From contig NC_084899.1 of the NCBI RefSeq assembly GCF_958979055.1, positions 2,182,501 to 2,246,500 of the forward strand: DNA of 64,000 bases, given 5' to 3'. Below the pieces are notes generated by a model, which was not told where the DNA came from, searched no databases, and saw only the letters and a program-made list of their open reading frames with translations. Of this stretch, positions 12,614 to 31,625 are shown one piece after another. Source of the DNA: Alnus glutinosa. Taxonomy: Eukaryota > Streptophyta > Magnoliopsida > Fagales > Betulaceae. Made by a program: the position numbers and the translations under genes. Within the stretch, counting starts at the first letter, position 1, and every line of letters begins with the position of its first letter.

Positions 12614-13549
12614 AGGGTTCAGAGTTTGTGATAATATTCCGAGTCGTAGGTGGTCAGTCCGAACTGCTAGCGTTGGTTTAGCGTAAGGCCGTTGGTTTAG
12701 CGTAAGGCCGTTGGTTTAGCCCGTTTGCCAGGAGAGCGTTGAGGGTGGTCCAGGCAGTGGTCCAGTTAGTAGTTTGAAGCTGATTATTGAAAACTTAGAA
12801 TATTAAAACAAATGATGGATTCAATCTTTAGGAACTCTTCCTCTAGGTCTCATAGGCCTTCTTTAGTTGATAGTAATAATGGGAACGATATAAATAATGG
12901 AGAAAATAGGGTTATGAAAGATTTTGAAATTATGATGAAAATTAGAAATGAGTTAAATGGAAATTATGAAATAAATAAAGATAAAATACGAAAAGATTTT
13001 ATGTCTCCTGAAAATGATAATAAGAGAAAATGGTTTTTTAATTAATTTTCACAAATAGAACAGAATAACATAAGAACTAGATGGTATAATCATATGAATG
13101 AATTAAGAACAGATATATATTTCTTCCCCTGGTTTGAGCATAATTATGAAAAAATTAACATTGAAGAAGATAATATTAGTAAAACTGAAAATACTCAAGA
13201 AGTATACTCTTCTAATCTTCCTTCTGAATCTATAACTCCTATATACCTAGAATCACAAATAATTGTTTTTCCTCTTAAAATAACAAGTCTTAATGATGAT
13301 AGTAAAAATATAAATAATATTACACAACAAGATAATGATGGTAAAATTTCCTTACCTAATGAAATTAGTCATTTACCTAATAAAATTATTCATGAAGAAT
13401 ATACTCCTAATGAATCATTAAGCCTTATTCATAAAGAATCACAATTAGTTATTTCACCTCTTAAATTAATTACTTCTTCTTTTAAAAAAGCTAGTCCTAG
13501 TAATGATAATAATAATATCATATTACAAAATGATTTTACAAATACGTAT
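12614..13549 (+). mobile_element. Pararetrovirus fragment D (leader plus 5' coding piece)
   Basis: Matches copy B from about 4688 to 5598 almost base for base. It starts inside the leader just after the primer site and stops inside the N-terminal coding region, at the boundary with host DNA (about 13,550). The leader carries an extra copy of a 21-bp unit containing GCGTAAGGCCGTTGG relative to copy B. High identity to B and to copy A positions 1-700 suggests recent duplication or integration. Confidence 0.8.
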
Positions 13550-14228
13550 CTACAGTAAAAGCAGTTTTATATATATATATAAAATGTAAAATGAATAATG
13601 ATTCTTACAGAATTCTTATATAATTCTAATAACTTTTTTTTTAAGATCAATCATTAAATATTTAGGGCCTACTTGTAGAAAAAAAAAAAATTCAATAATT
13701 AATTAAAAAATAATAATAAAAGTAGTACAAAAATTATGTAAATATTGTGCAAGAATGATTAATCCTTTAAAATAGAACTTATAAATTAAGAGGATCGATC
13801 TTGACTCCTCGTTTCTCAGTGCGCAGTGCGCAGTGCGCCACCGACTTCTTGTGCTGAAACCAGATCCGGCCAGGGGACTCAACCAGATCAGTTCCTTAGG
13901 TAACTTGCTACTCCATCTCAGTCTACATTTGGAAACTTTTCTATAAATCTTGTCAAAGCACTGTCACAACGTTTGGATCATTTATGCCTTAATTCATATT
14001 AGCATGCACCGCCTTCTATAACTGGCCGTCTTTGTGTTCATCCCAGCCGGTATCATAATTCATAGTTTTTCCCTTTTATCTGCTTTTCTGTGTTTCTCTT
14101 GGACATTTTCTTTTCCTTCTGTGGGGTTTTATTTGAAGTGATCTGAGTGAGAAAGGTTAATATATATATATTACGATCTGAGTGAGAAAGAATATTTCCC
14201 TTTATATTACTTTTTTCATTTCAGAGCA
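13550..14228 (+). promoter_or_regulatory. Upstream region of CCoAOMT-L1
   Basis: Host sequence between the pararetrovirus block and the CCoAOMT-L1 start codon. It holds a short GCGCAGT triplication near 13,820 and a TA run near 14,160. No definite TATA box or known element could be assigned. Confidence 0.4.
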
Positions 14229-22410
<8,182 letters not shown>

Positions 22411-23628
22411 GTATCAAAAATAAACCTGCAGTGATACATTGCAAGGCTTTCTGTTATCTAGTTGAAATTAATAAGTACTGTAAGCATGTGATGCAAAACC
22501 CGTTGAGGTATGAAGATTAAGAATAAGTTTGGTACGCATAATGACCGTTTCATTAGAAAAAAAGGAATAGTCTTATTAAAAATGGGAGAAGTTACAATAA
22601 AATAGTCTCGGTGTTAAAGTATACATATATATCCTAACACTTGGAATAGTCATTACCTCTTGGACCATAGAAATGGCCATTCCATTTCACTTTCTTCCAT
22701 CTCCAATAGAAGCTATTCATTTTCTCTTATGGAATAACTATTCCACATACCTAACGCAACCTAAGGGTGTTTGGAGTATATTGTTATCAAGTGTCTTTAA
22801 TTTCCTTATTGGTTAGGTGTTTTATTTGTTGTTCAGTTCTAGTTCAAGTCCAACAATGTTCCAGAGTTCAAGTCCAAATGTTGTTTAAATATAATTCCAG
22901 TGATTAGAAAATCATAATAATATTTAGGGTTAACTACAATTAAGCCTAATGGCTATTTTTCAAAAATGTTCCCAGAACTGACATGCGTGACACTTTGGGA
23001 GCAAGCCACCCCAAGCGCAAGAGACTAAGCAAGGCAAGGCTTCAAGATGAAAGAAAACGTAAAGTTAAAAACAAATAAATAAAGCGGAATAATAAAATAG
23101 ACACAAAAAAATTTACGTGGTTCGGTTTATGAATTACGTTTACAAGATAAAATCAAAAAGACTACATTTTACTTTTATCCCTTGATATATTTACAATGGT
23201 AATCAAATCAATCTCATATATTATCTTACTATATCCAATCACAATTATATGAAGAATATATTCTGTAACATAAGATAGTGAGGACGATTCAAGTCTGTTT
23301 GCCAACACTTTTCTACGTTCTTTTTTTTTCCTATTCAAAAAAGTCAAAATATTAACAAGCAACTTTCTCTCAGAACACAATGCAAACATAAAACTCCCTC
23401 TTATCACCTTTACATCAAATTAAAAAGCTTTTTAAACTAAATCACAGAAAGCACTTGTTAAAAACGTTATCAAATACTATACCGTAAGAAAAAAAGAAAG
23501 GGAACTAAGATCGACTAATAAATTTTGCTCATAATAGATCTAATTATAATAAATTTTGTTTTTTTGTCACAACTTCATGTAAAATATTCATGTAACAATT
23601 AATGATTTTTTTTAAAATATAATTCTAG
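22411..23628. other. Intergenic, CCoAOMT-L1 3' region and repeat remnants
   Basis: Starts with the likely 3' UTR. A possible MITE lies at about 22,520-22,765 (its ends TTTGGTACGCATAATGA and the complement of TTCCACATACCTAACGCAA are weakly related). At 23,090-23,160 there is a stretch with TTTACGTGGTTCGG, a sequence common near retrotransposon ends in plants. No gene seen. Confidence 0.4.
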
Positions 23629-23858
23629 CTTTAGGATAATAATTGAGATTTTCCAACAAATTTAACACATGACAACTTTAGGATAATAATTGAGATTCTC
23701 CAACAACTTTAACACGTGACAACTTTAGGATAATAATTGAGATTCTCCAACAACTTTAACGTATGACAACTTTCGGATAATAATTGAGATTTTCCAATAA
23801 CTTTAATATATGACAACTTTAGGATAATAATTGAGATCCCACAACAACTTTAACACAA
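23629..23858. repeat. Five-copy 47-bp tandem repeat
   Basis: Units start at 23629, 23676, 23723, 23770 and 23817; each begins CTTTAGGATAATAATTGAGA and differs from the others by a few bases. The last unit is slightly more diverged. AT-rich, with no coding potential. Confidence 0.9.
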
Positions 23859-23956
23859 TTTTATTTTTTTTTATTTAATGCGGGGAAAAGGATCACATGG
23901 GAATAAAAAATCAAAAGGAATTGGGCTTCCCAACAATAAACTCAAAAGAAAATAGA

Positions 23957-24621
23957 AAATGCTAGAGGTACTTACATTTTTACAAAGGGAGGTTTACAAA
24001 TTGACATGACATTTTATACAAATACGAAAATGCCCTTCCCTTCACCAATCCAAAATCTCTCCCCCACTCTCCCCTCTTGCCGGCCATTCTCCCTCTCTCC
24101 AGCACTCTCTCTCTCCCCTCTCAACTGGATCTGGTCGGAAACTCACGCTCGACCGATGTGGGTTTGAGAAATCTGGCCAGATCTGAGATACAGCCGAAAC
24201 TCACGATCGGCCAGATCTGAGATCCGGCCGGATCTCTTGTCGGGATGCCCACGCTCGCCAGATCTCGCTGGCGGCCAGAGATCCGGCCTTCTCGAACCCA
24301 GATTCGGCCGATCGTCCATTCCCAAACCCAGATCCGGCCGGAAACTCACCCCTGTCGCCGCTGTTCCCTTACTTGGTCCTCGCCGGCCGTTTCTAGTAGT
24401 CGGACTTCCACAAGGCTGGTTGGGGTCATGGTTGGCCGGTGTGTTGGACTTCTAGCGGTGTCTGGATTCAACCGGAATAAGAAGGGTGTTTTTGTCTTAT
24501 GTATTTAATTTTATTTTTTTTGACTATTTTTACATTAAACTGACGTGGAGCCTCATATAAAGCTCCACGTTAGTTTGTAAATTTGTTGGTAAGCTTCTCT
24601 TTGTACCTGTAGCAGCTTTCA
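23957..24621. mobile_element. TIR element with GC-rich cargo (Mutator-like candidate)
   Basis: The left end reads ATGCTAGAGGTACTTACA and the right end, reversed, GCTGCTACAGGTACAAAG; the similarity continues for about 45 bp with gaps. An 11-bp direct repeat AAGAAAATAGA flanks it (23946-23956, 24622-24632), in the 9-11 bp range typical of Mutator-like insertions. The interior (24,060-24,470) is GC-rich with repeated CCAGATC and CCGGCC units and short frames on both strands, possibly captured host DNA. No transposase. Confidence 0.6.
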
Positions 24622-24632
24622 AAGAAAATAGA

Positions 24633-25494
24633 TTAAGATCCCTCAATTTCATTAAATAAAATGGATATTAAGGTCCTGATTTGAAGTTTGTGCATTTAAT
24701 GATGTATATTAAGTCAATGTAGCACGTTTTTTTAAAAAAATTAAATAATATGAAATTATATACACTATTAAATGCATCAACTTTAAATCCTAACTATAAA
24801 ATGGATAAGTGATGCATCAAATTTTCACTTGTCAATTATAGGTAATGTGACCTATTTTGGATGTTTTATACTTGTGAAAATGGTGTTTGTTATTCTAAGC
24901 TTGTCAATGAATAAGAACGATATTGTTTGTGATACTTCACTCTCACTGATAACATAGTTTGGCTTTTGTTTAATTTGAAGTCAAGATTGAGCAAGTTGTT
25001 GGAAATAACATATCGTTTGTGGGTATCGCTTCTAGTAAGCCCTCACGAGACTATAACTCGTCCACTAAGGACACCTAGGGTTTTAAAGACTTGTTGCATC
25101 CGCTAGATGCAATCGAGAATGCCAGTGAAAAGTGGTGTAATTAGTACTTTTATTTTAGTTGTTTTTCGACATTTAAAAAAAAAAAAGTTTTTTCTTTTCT
25201 TGAGTCTTTGTTCTTTTCATTTGTGTTTTAAATCGCTTGAATTGCCAGAGACTAGCAATAAGCTGGTTGGGGGTTGTGATAATAGCTTAAATATGCATGT
25301 TTTTGGAGATTCAAATAAGCATTATCATACTATGTATTTGAATAGATATTTTCCTAACTGTTTATATCAAGAGAAACGTATGTACATCATACGAAGAAGA
25401 AGTTAAAACCAAATACAAATCTTAATAATGTTATCTCTTATCACTTTTATCTACATGATTATCTTTAGATATATGTATGTTGAGATAAAGTTAT
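24633..25494. other. AT-rich intergenic stretch, nothing assigned
   Basis: No convincing gene. A short plus-strand frame at 25,107-25,406 has no family resemblance and includes a poly-A run. Confidence 0.4.
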
Positions 25495-25920
25495 TGTGAC
25501 GACCTATTTTTTTTTAAAAAAAAAAACCTTACATAAATGGATTTTCATAGTGGCACGACTACTTGTCGCTCAGCCAACATAACGTACGCGTTCCATAACA
25601 TGTACCTGATATTCAGAGTTACATTTAATACAGCGGAATATAAATATCAATGTGCAGTAGAACACATATCATAAGCGGAAATACATCTAATACATAACAG
25701 TTAATTACAACAACAAGAGTCATTTACAAGTTTATCTATTTAAGGCTTATAAAACATATTACACTAATTACGTACTAAAATACAGGCTCAATAAATACAT
25801 GTGTCACGTAGGACACAAGTCATAAATAAAATACTTAAAATGCGAACTACCCCTGAGTCCGTGACTTATGACTGTCGCGATGGCTCCAATCATAACATCT
25901 CATACGCTAGGTGAACGAGT
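25495..25920. mobile_element. Probable LTR fragment
   Basis: Begins TGTGACGACC, a start seen in many plant Ty3/gypsy LTRs, and continues with retroelement-like sequence to the edge of the GA-rich region. No partner LTR was found in the window, so it is either a solo LTR or a truncated piece. Confidence 0.35.
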
Positions 25921-26095
25921 CAATATCTATATCCACCGAGAGCGACGGTCACAACCGGTGAGCAAGCGAGCGGGAGAGAGAGAGAGAGGGCGGCGGTTTC
26001 AAACGAAGGAGATCGAACGCCGGTGAAGCGGCACTGGGAAGGGGACGATCGGCGAAACAAATGAGCAGCGGCGGCGGCGGCTGTTTCATACGAAA

Positions 26096-26200
<105 letters not shown>

Positions 26201-26625
26201 GTTGGAGGGGAAATGAAAATTTCAATCCCCTCCAACCAGTTTTAGTCCCAAAAAACAAAAAATAATAAAAACCACTTTACCCTAGCTGTGTAGATGTGTT
26301 TTGGTAGTTCATGAATCATTTCTTTTACAATTTACACAGGCATCTCAATCCCTTAAAGAGAGTGGCAGCTACCGATTTGCAAGGGATCTGAATTCCTCAC
26401 AATTTGCTGCTTGAATTGTTGGGCAACAAATGTGAAAGAGTCTTTATGGAGTTCACTTGCCTAATCAAGTGGGCGGGCAACCCAAAATTTATTTGGGCAA
26501 GTAGACTCTATAAGGATTCTCTCACATTTATTGCCTAAATTCTGATAATTTAGGCAACAAAATCGATGGGAGATTTCTATCCATTTGCAAGAGAAATTTA
26601 TGGGAAAGTAATTGGAAAAAGTGAG

Positions 26626-26910
26626 AAATGCTAAATACTATAATTCTATCTAATTTTCATCTAATAATGCTGATGTGACCGTTCCAATCAATAATTGGAA
26701 AAAGAAATTTATGGGAAAGTAATTGGAAAAAGTGAGAAATGCTAAATACCATAATTCTATCCAATTTTCATCTAATAATGCTGATGTGACCGTTCCAATC
26801 AATAATTAGATATTTTCTTTTCTTTTCTTTTCGTTTTTGTTAAAAATGATTGATAAAAATGTTGGTTATTGTTGAATGAAAGTTGAATAGAATAATAGTA
26901 TTTAGCATTT
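26626..26910. mobile_element. MITE with internally duplicated left end
   Basis: The left terminus AAATGCTAAATACTATAATT is matched in reverse at 26898-26910 (GTATTTAGCATTT). The left 111 bp is tandemly duplicated (26593-26703 and 26704-26814), so a second left terminus is at 26737. Length and AT content fit a Mutator- or hAT-type MITE. Confidence 0.6.
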
Positions 26911-27259
26911 TTTGGGAAAAAAAAATAAATGGATGGTTAGTTTTGTGTGTGTTTTTCTTTTCTCTCTTTTTTTAAAAAAATTTTCATTTTTCTAGACATG
27001 TGAGAATCATATGTTTTTTTTATTAATGCTATTAAAAAAGCATGTAAGAAGCACATGCTATTTAAATAACGTGTGCTTCTCACATGTCAAGGGACACATG
27101 TCAATCTTATATGTGGGTTGTAGGAAATTTCCTATAAATCGGTTTATAAGAAATTTATGTCCAAGAAAGAAATAATATTTTAAATGAAAAAGTGAAAGGG
27201 AATAGCAAAAATGCTATGACAGATGTAAGTAATTTTAAAAATTAATAGCTAAATTATAA

Positions 27260-27263
<4 letters not shown>

Positions 27264-27340
<77 letters not shown>
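27264..27340. repeat. (TA)n microsatellite
   Basis: A nearly perfect TA run of about 77 bp, self-complementary. Confidence 0.95.
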
Positions 27341-27343
<3 letters not shown>

Positions 27344-27420
27344 TAGCTAAATATTTGTTGGAGATGTGAGTGCTTATTATTTCTTGAGTTGAACTCAAAA
27401 AGTATATAGCAGTAGAACCC

Positions 27421-27602
27421 GAGTAATGCTAGAAGTCACTTTTTTGTCACTTTTATATTCTTTCAAAAATGATGTAACTTTTAAAATTACCATAAAGCTT
27501 GTGATTGATCACTATTGAATTTTTATCAAGTCGTAATTTTAAAAGTCACATTATTCTTGGAGGGTTACAAGAGTGACAAAAGAGTGATCTCTAAAATTAC
27601 TC
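27421..27602. mobile_element. 182-bp MITE with 10-bp target duplication
   Basis: Terminal inverted repeats start GAGTAAT and share TCACT-TTTTTGTCACT-like inner sequence over about 40 bp. Flanking repeats AGTAGAACCC (27411-27420) and AGTAGAACTC (27603-27612) differ by one base, a Mutator-like size. No coding capacity. Confidence 0.75.
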
Positions 27603-28175
27603 AGTAGAACTCGCCAACCAAGCGCGTGGAAAACAGTATTAGCTGTTTTTTATTTTTGAGAAAATAGCACAATTGGTTCTTGTGGTTGCATAAATTACAA
27701 ATCGCTCCCTCTCCTCTGGTATCAAAATTAATTCAGAGATCTATGTGGTTGACTTAATTTACAAATCGCTCCCTAGAGTCAATTCCGTTAAGAATTTTGA
27801 CAGATTTCGTTAGGCACCACGTTAGCGTCAACAAGATGGCGACACATGTCGATCATCATAAAAAATAAATAAATAAATATATTAAAAATATAAATAAATA
27901 AAACATATTTTTTAAAAAAATATTAAAATAGAAAATGGGCAACTGCCTCCAAAGGTGGCCGGGGGTGGCACGCGACCATCTCCAAAGGCATCTAGGGTGG
28001 CGTATGGCAACCCCCAAAGACATCTAGGGGTGGCTGCCCAACCGACAGCCACTCCTTTTTTCTTTTCAATTTTTTTATTTTTATTTTCTTTTTTTAAAAA
28101 AAAAAATTAAGCCTTTGGGGGTGGCGCACGGCCATCCCCAAAGGCACCTAGGGGTGGTGTGCGGCCACCTTCAGG

Positions 28176-29109
28176 TAGGGCTGTCAATTTTTGACAGGGT
28201 TGACCCGTTAGACCCGTATACTTAAACCTTTCTTTTTTTTTTTTTTTTTTTTTATTGTTAAAAAGTAAACCTAAACAATCATGTTACCTCTATATTTTTC
28301 TCATTGTCTAAAGAGTAAAGACTAAACTTAAAAAATCTCACAAAAGACAAAACAAGTTTGTTTATTTTATTGAGTTAGAACTTGAACCAAAAGGAAAAGA
28401 CTAACAAAAAATTAGCTGAGTTTTTTTTTTGGGTTAAATACATTTTAGCCCTCCAAACTACCAATGCTTAAATTTTGGCCCCCCAAACTACCACTTTCTG
28501 ATTTTTTGGCCCCATCCGTCTATTTATACCATCAATTCTAACAGAAATTGGCAAAAGACCCTAAAATACCCCTCCCTTAACCGTGAGAATTTCAAAGTTG
28601 AGGAGGGGTATTTTTGAATTTTTGTTTAGAATTGACGACATAAATGGACGGATGGGGCTAAAGAATCAGAAAGTAGTAGTTTGGGGGGCCAGAATCTAAG
28701 CATTGGTAGTTTGAGGGGTCATCCAAAGAAATTGTGGTAGTTTGGAGGGCTAAAATATATTTAACCCTTTTTTTTTCTTCAAGTTTTCAAACTTGAAGTT
28801 AGACCAAAACAAGTAAACAATAAAATAATTCAACGTTTCATACTTTCAATTGTGGAGTAATATGATTATTCAAACAATATGATTATTTTTAGTTTATATT
28901 TGTGTTTTTATTTTTATTTTTATAGACTTTATTATATAATAAGTCAAATGGATTGTGTCGTGTTAACCCGTTATTTAAGTGGGTTGTGTTAGGATCGAAG
29001 GGTCTGATCCTTTTAGTTAAACGGGTCGTGTTAAGATTGACCCTTAACGGAGTGGCGAGTCAAACAGATTGACCCAAATCCGAGACGTGAACCCGATTTG
29101 TCAGCCCTA
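28176..29109. mobile_element. hAT-like non-autonomous element
   Basis: Ends TAGGGCTGTCAA and, reversed, TAGGGCTGACAA. The flanking 8-mers CCTTCAGG and CCCCAGGG are only partly alike. The interior has GGGTTGACCCG-type motifs near both ends, typical of a common plant hAT MITE group. It is itself interrupted by the MITE at 28,431-28,767. Confidence 0.6.
28431..28767. mobile_element. MITE with GGGTTAAATA termini
   Basis: The left end GGGTTAAATACATTTTAGCC and right end, reversed, GGGTTAAATATATTTTAGCC are near-perfect inverted repeats continuing through CCTCCAAACTACCA. It sits inside the hAT-like element and next to T runs. Confidence 0.85.
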
Positions 29110-29322
29110 CCCCAGGGGCCAGGGGTGGCTCGAAGGCCACCCCTAGATGCCTCGAAGGACACCCACAAAAGATTGGGCAGCCACTCATTTTCTTCTTTTC
29201 AATTTTTTTTTTAAGTATTATTTGTTTATATTTTTAATATTTTTTATTTTTTTTATTATGATCGACATGTATCGCCATCTTATTTGCGTTGACGTGCCTA
29301 ATATAATTTGTCAATTTTTTAA

Positions 29323-29737
29323 GGTTAAATACCCTATTAGTACCTGAGTTTTAAGCGTTTTTAAATTTAGTACCTGAGTTTTCATTTGTATCATAGGTGA
29401 TACCTGAGTTAGGCGAAAAAACTCATTTGGTACCTCTGTTAGATTTTCCGTCCAAATTTTAACGGCTCGCCACGTGTCAACTGTTGAGGTTGACATGTGG
29501 CACCTCTTTTTTTTTTTCTTTTTTTTTAAAAATTATTTTTTAAAGATTTTTCTTTTATTTTCTTATTTAGTGTAGTTGACACGTGGGGAGCTGTTAAAAT
29601 TTAGATGGAAAATCTAATAGAGGTACTAAATGGGTTTTTACCCTTAACTCAGGTACCACATATATAGAATACAAATGAAAACTCAGATACTAAATTTAAA
29701 AATACTTAAAACTCATATACTAATGAAATATTTAACC
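29323..29737. mobile_element. MITE with long inverted repeats
   Basis: Both halves carry GGTTAAATA, ACCTGAGTTTT- and TTTAAATTTAGTA-type blocks in inverted orientation over roughly 200 bp each, so the whole folds into a long hairpin. Flanking TTTTTTAA on both sides may be the target duplication. Confidence 0.8.
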
Positions 29738-29773
29738 TATTTTTTTTAAGGAAAAATGATATAAATACTCACA

Positions 29774-29848
29774 GTGCACAACAGCAAGACACAATGAAGT
29801 GGAGCCTACACATTGAGCCCCACTCCATTATGTCTTACTGTTGTACAC
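29774..29848. repeat. Short foldback element
   Basis: 75-bp imperfect palindrome: GTGCACAACAGCAAGACA pairs with the complement of TGTCTTACTGTTGTACAC, with a short loop around 29,808. It could be a small MITE. Confidence 0.7.
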
Positions 29849-29935
29849 TTGTTGGACAATGTTTTTTAAGCAAAAGCAATTTGTAATTTAGAGTCTAGAC
29901 ATACCACGTATACCAAAAATACAATTTTTCCCTAA

Positions 29936-31224
29936 TTTTGAAGCCTACAGCCTTTAGGCTTTCGGTATTAAAAAACAAATCGTGCTCTTGTCATCGGTCA
30001 CCGGTCGATCCATCCCAATTCGTTAGGTTGAAGACAGTAGCCCCGTGGGTGGAACGTCTATTCAACTTCAGCCTTCAAGGTTCTGATTCAACCATCTCCT
30101 CTCACCAAAATCCATTGGTACGCTCTACATAGAATCTTGGCAGGCATTCACTTCATGTAGAACTATAAATTTTCAATTTTTTTTTTTAAAAAAAAAAAAA
30201 ATTTAGATGGGTGTTATTATTTTCTAAGTTTTTTTATATTGTACGTTTGATATGGATAATCCAATCTCTCTCTATCTTAAAGGTGGCCATGGCCATCTAT
30301 GCTTTCTTTCCTGTTATGTTGGCATAACATTGAGTTTTGACTAATACCCTCTGATTTTTTGCTTTGCTTTTGTTGGGCTCCTTTGGTCCATGTAAGATAC
30401 CGAGACTGTTGAGTGAAAAAAGTGATGGATTCATGAGAAATCTGAGCAAATTATGACTTGAGGTTTTGCAATTGAAAATATTGAAAGAAGAATGGCCCCA
30501 TTTTGGTTCACAAAATTGAATTGATGATGTTAGAGTATTAAATAAATTATCAAATGGAAAGAAAATAAAAAGAAGAAAATATATTTTTAATTTGTAACTT
30601 TTGTTCTTATTACGAACTTTCTCTCTAAATCTTACTGAGAAAATTTTAGTTGGACTGAGGAGGAAAATTTGTTATTATTTTCTCTTCCATCGTTCTGTTC
30701 TTTTCTTCTCCTTTTTCATTTACTAACCAAACAACCAAAAAAAAAAAATTCAAAATTCTCCATTATTTCATTGTAAATTATTTCATTTTCTCTAGTTGCA
30801 AACCAAACATAGTGTAAATTTGCAAAGGTATCATATATGTATTTTCTTTAGCCTTTTATGTGGGTTAAAAAGGCTCCTCTTTTTCTTTTCTTTTTTGTTC
30901 GGGGGGGGGGGGATGCTTAGTATATTTATGCAGTTCTGTTAATTTTTTTATATACCATACTAGCCTGTAAATTATATCCCTACCCTTCGCGAATAATATC
31001 ATTCTTATAGTGATTCTTTCTCATTACGCTAGACCTTTATTGGAAGCAATGTGTTAAGAACGAAACTATATTAAAGTTCAAGAAAGAATTCCAAAGAAAT
31101 TCTTCCGAGTGACAAGAATAATAGTTGGTTATTTTTGCATGACTTTCTTCCTCCTAAGCTCATTGCATAAATATTAGCATGGAGTTTTTCCAACAAGGAA
31201 ACTCTCTGCTAGTCAATGTTTTAT
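29936..31224. other. Intergenic stretch without a recognisable gene
   Basis: A 64-codon frame at 29938-30132 has host-like composition but no family resemblance. A run of about 12 G lies at 30,901-30,912. The remainder is AT-rich with no support for a gene. Confidence 0.4.
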
Positions 31225-31395
31225 TTTAGGATACCAGAATATGGTTTCAAAAGAAAAATAACAAAGAAAATGGAAAAACAATAAAAAAAAACATGGTTCC
31301 TTTTGTCCTCTGTTTTGGGTTGCCAAAATAGAGCTTATTTCCATCCATGAAATATGACTTAACATTCCTGCCCATGGTTGCCAAAACAGGACTTA
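31225..31395. repeat. 171-bp direct repeat, distal copy
   Basis: Matches 32703-32873 with the same length (offset 1478 bp) and a modest number of differences. It contains TTTTGGGTTGCCAAAATAGA. It lies directly next to Ty3/gypsy gag-like sequence, so it is probably the 3' non-coding part of that retroelement family. Confidence 0.8.
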
Positions 31396-31625
31396 ACATC
31401 CCCGCCTCCTTAAGATCAACCTTGTCTGCAAGGTTGGAGATCTGGAAAGTTATCATGAAGCTCCACTTATGTCTCACCCGTGCCTTCATCCATATCGTCT
31501 CATTTGATGAGAAACAGATATTTTTGCTTGCATTGATGCCCTGTGACCCAGTGCTCATCGCAGTTGTAACACAATTGCTAGCGAGTTGCGACGACGCTTT
31601 GCGGCTTCAACGGGAGTGAGTCGTG
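31396..31625 (-). pseudogene. Ty3/gypsy gag/pol remnant
   Basis: The minus strand encodes a zinc knuckle CYNCDEHWVTGHQC followed by KQKYLFLI, the typical plant gypsy Gag pattern, and closer to the repeat a tail like ISNLADKVDLKEAG that resembles the C-terminus of gypsy polyproteins. Only fragments remain; strongly broken. Confidence 0.6.

Larger units (their letters stand above)
27660..29935. mobile_element. Nested TIR transposon cluster (outer element)
   Basis: The outer ends share AAATTACAAAT(C/T)GCT in inverted orientation (about 27,697 and 29,885), and inner inverted matches (GACACATGTCGATCAT against its complement at about 29,258-29,275) continue inward. Within it are a hAT-like element, two other MITEs and a foldback. 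The outer element is degraded and has no transposase frame. Confidence 0.5.

Noticed and set aside
1-13549. LTR retrotransposon interpretation of the left block
   Set aside because: No LTR pair or integrase domain is found; the repeated intergenic region, primer site and gene order fit linearised circular pararetrovirus genomes better.
23629-23858. CRISPR-like array
   Set aside because: Units are directly abutting with no unique spacers; this is an ordinary minisatellite in a plant genome.
29938-30132. 64-codon ORF as a host gene
   Set aside because: No recognisable domain, no supported neighbouring exon and it lies next to the transposon nest.
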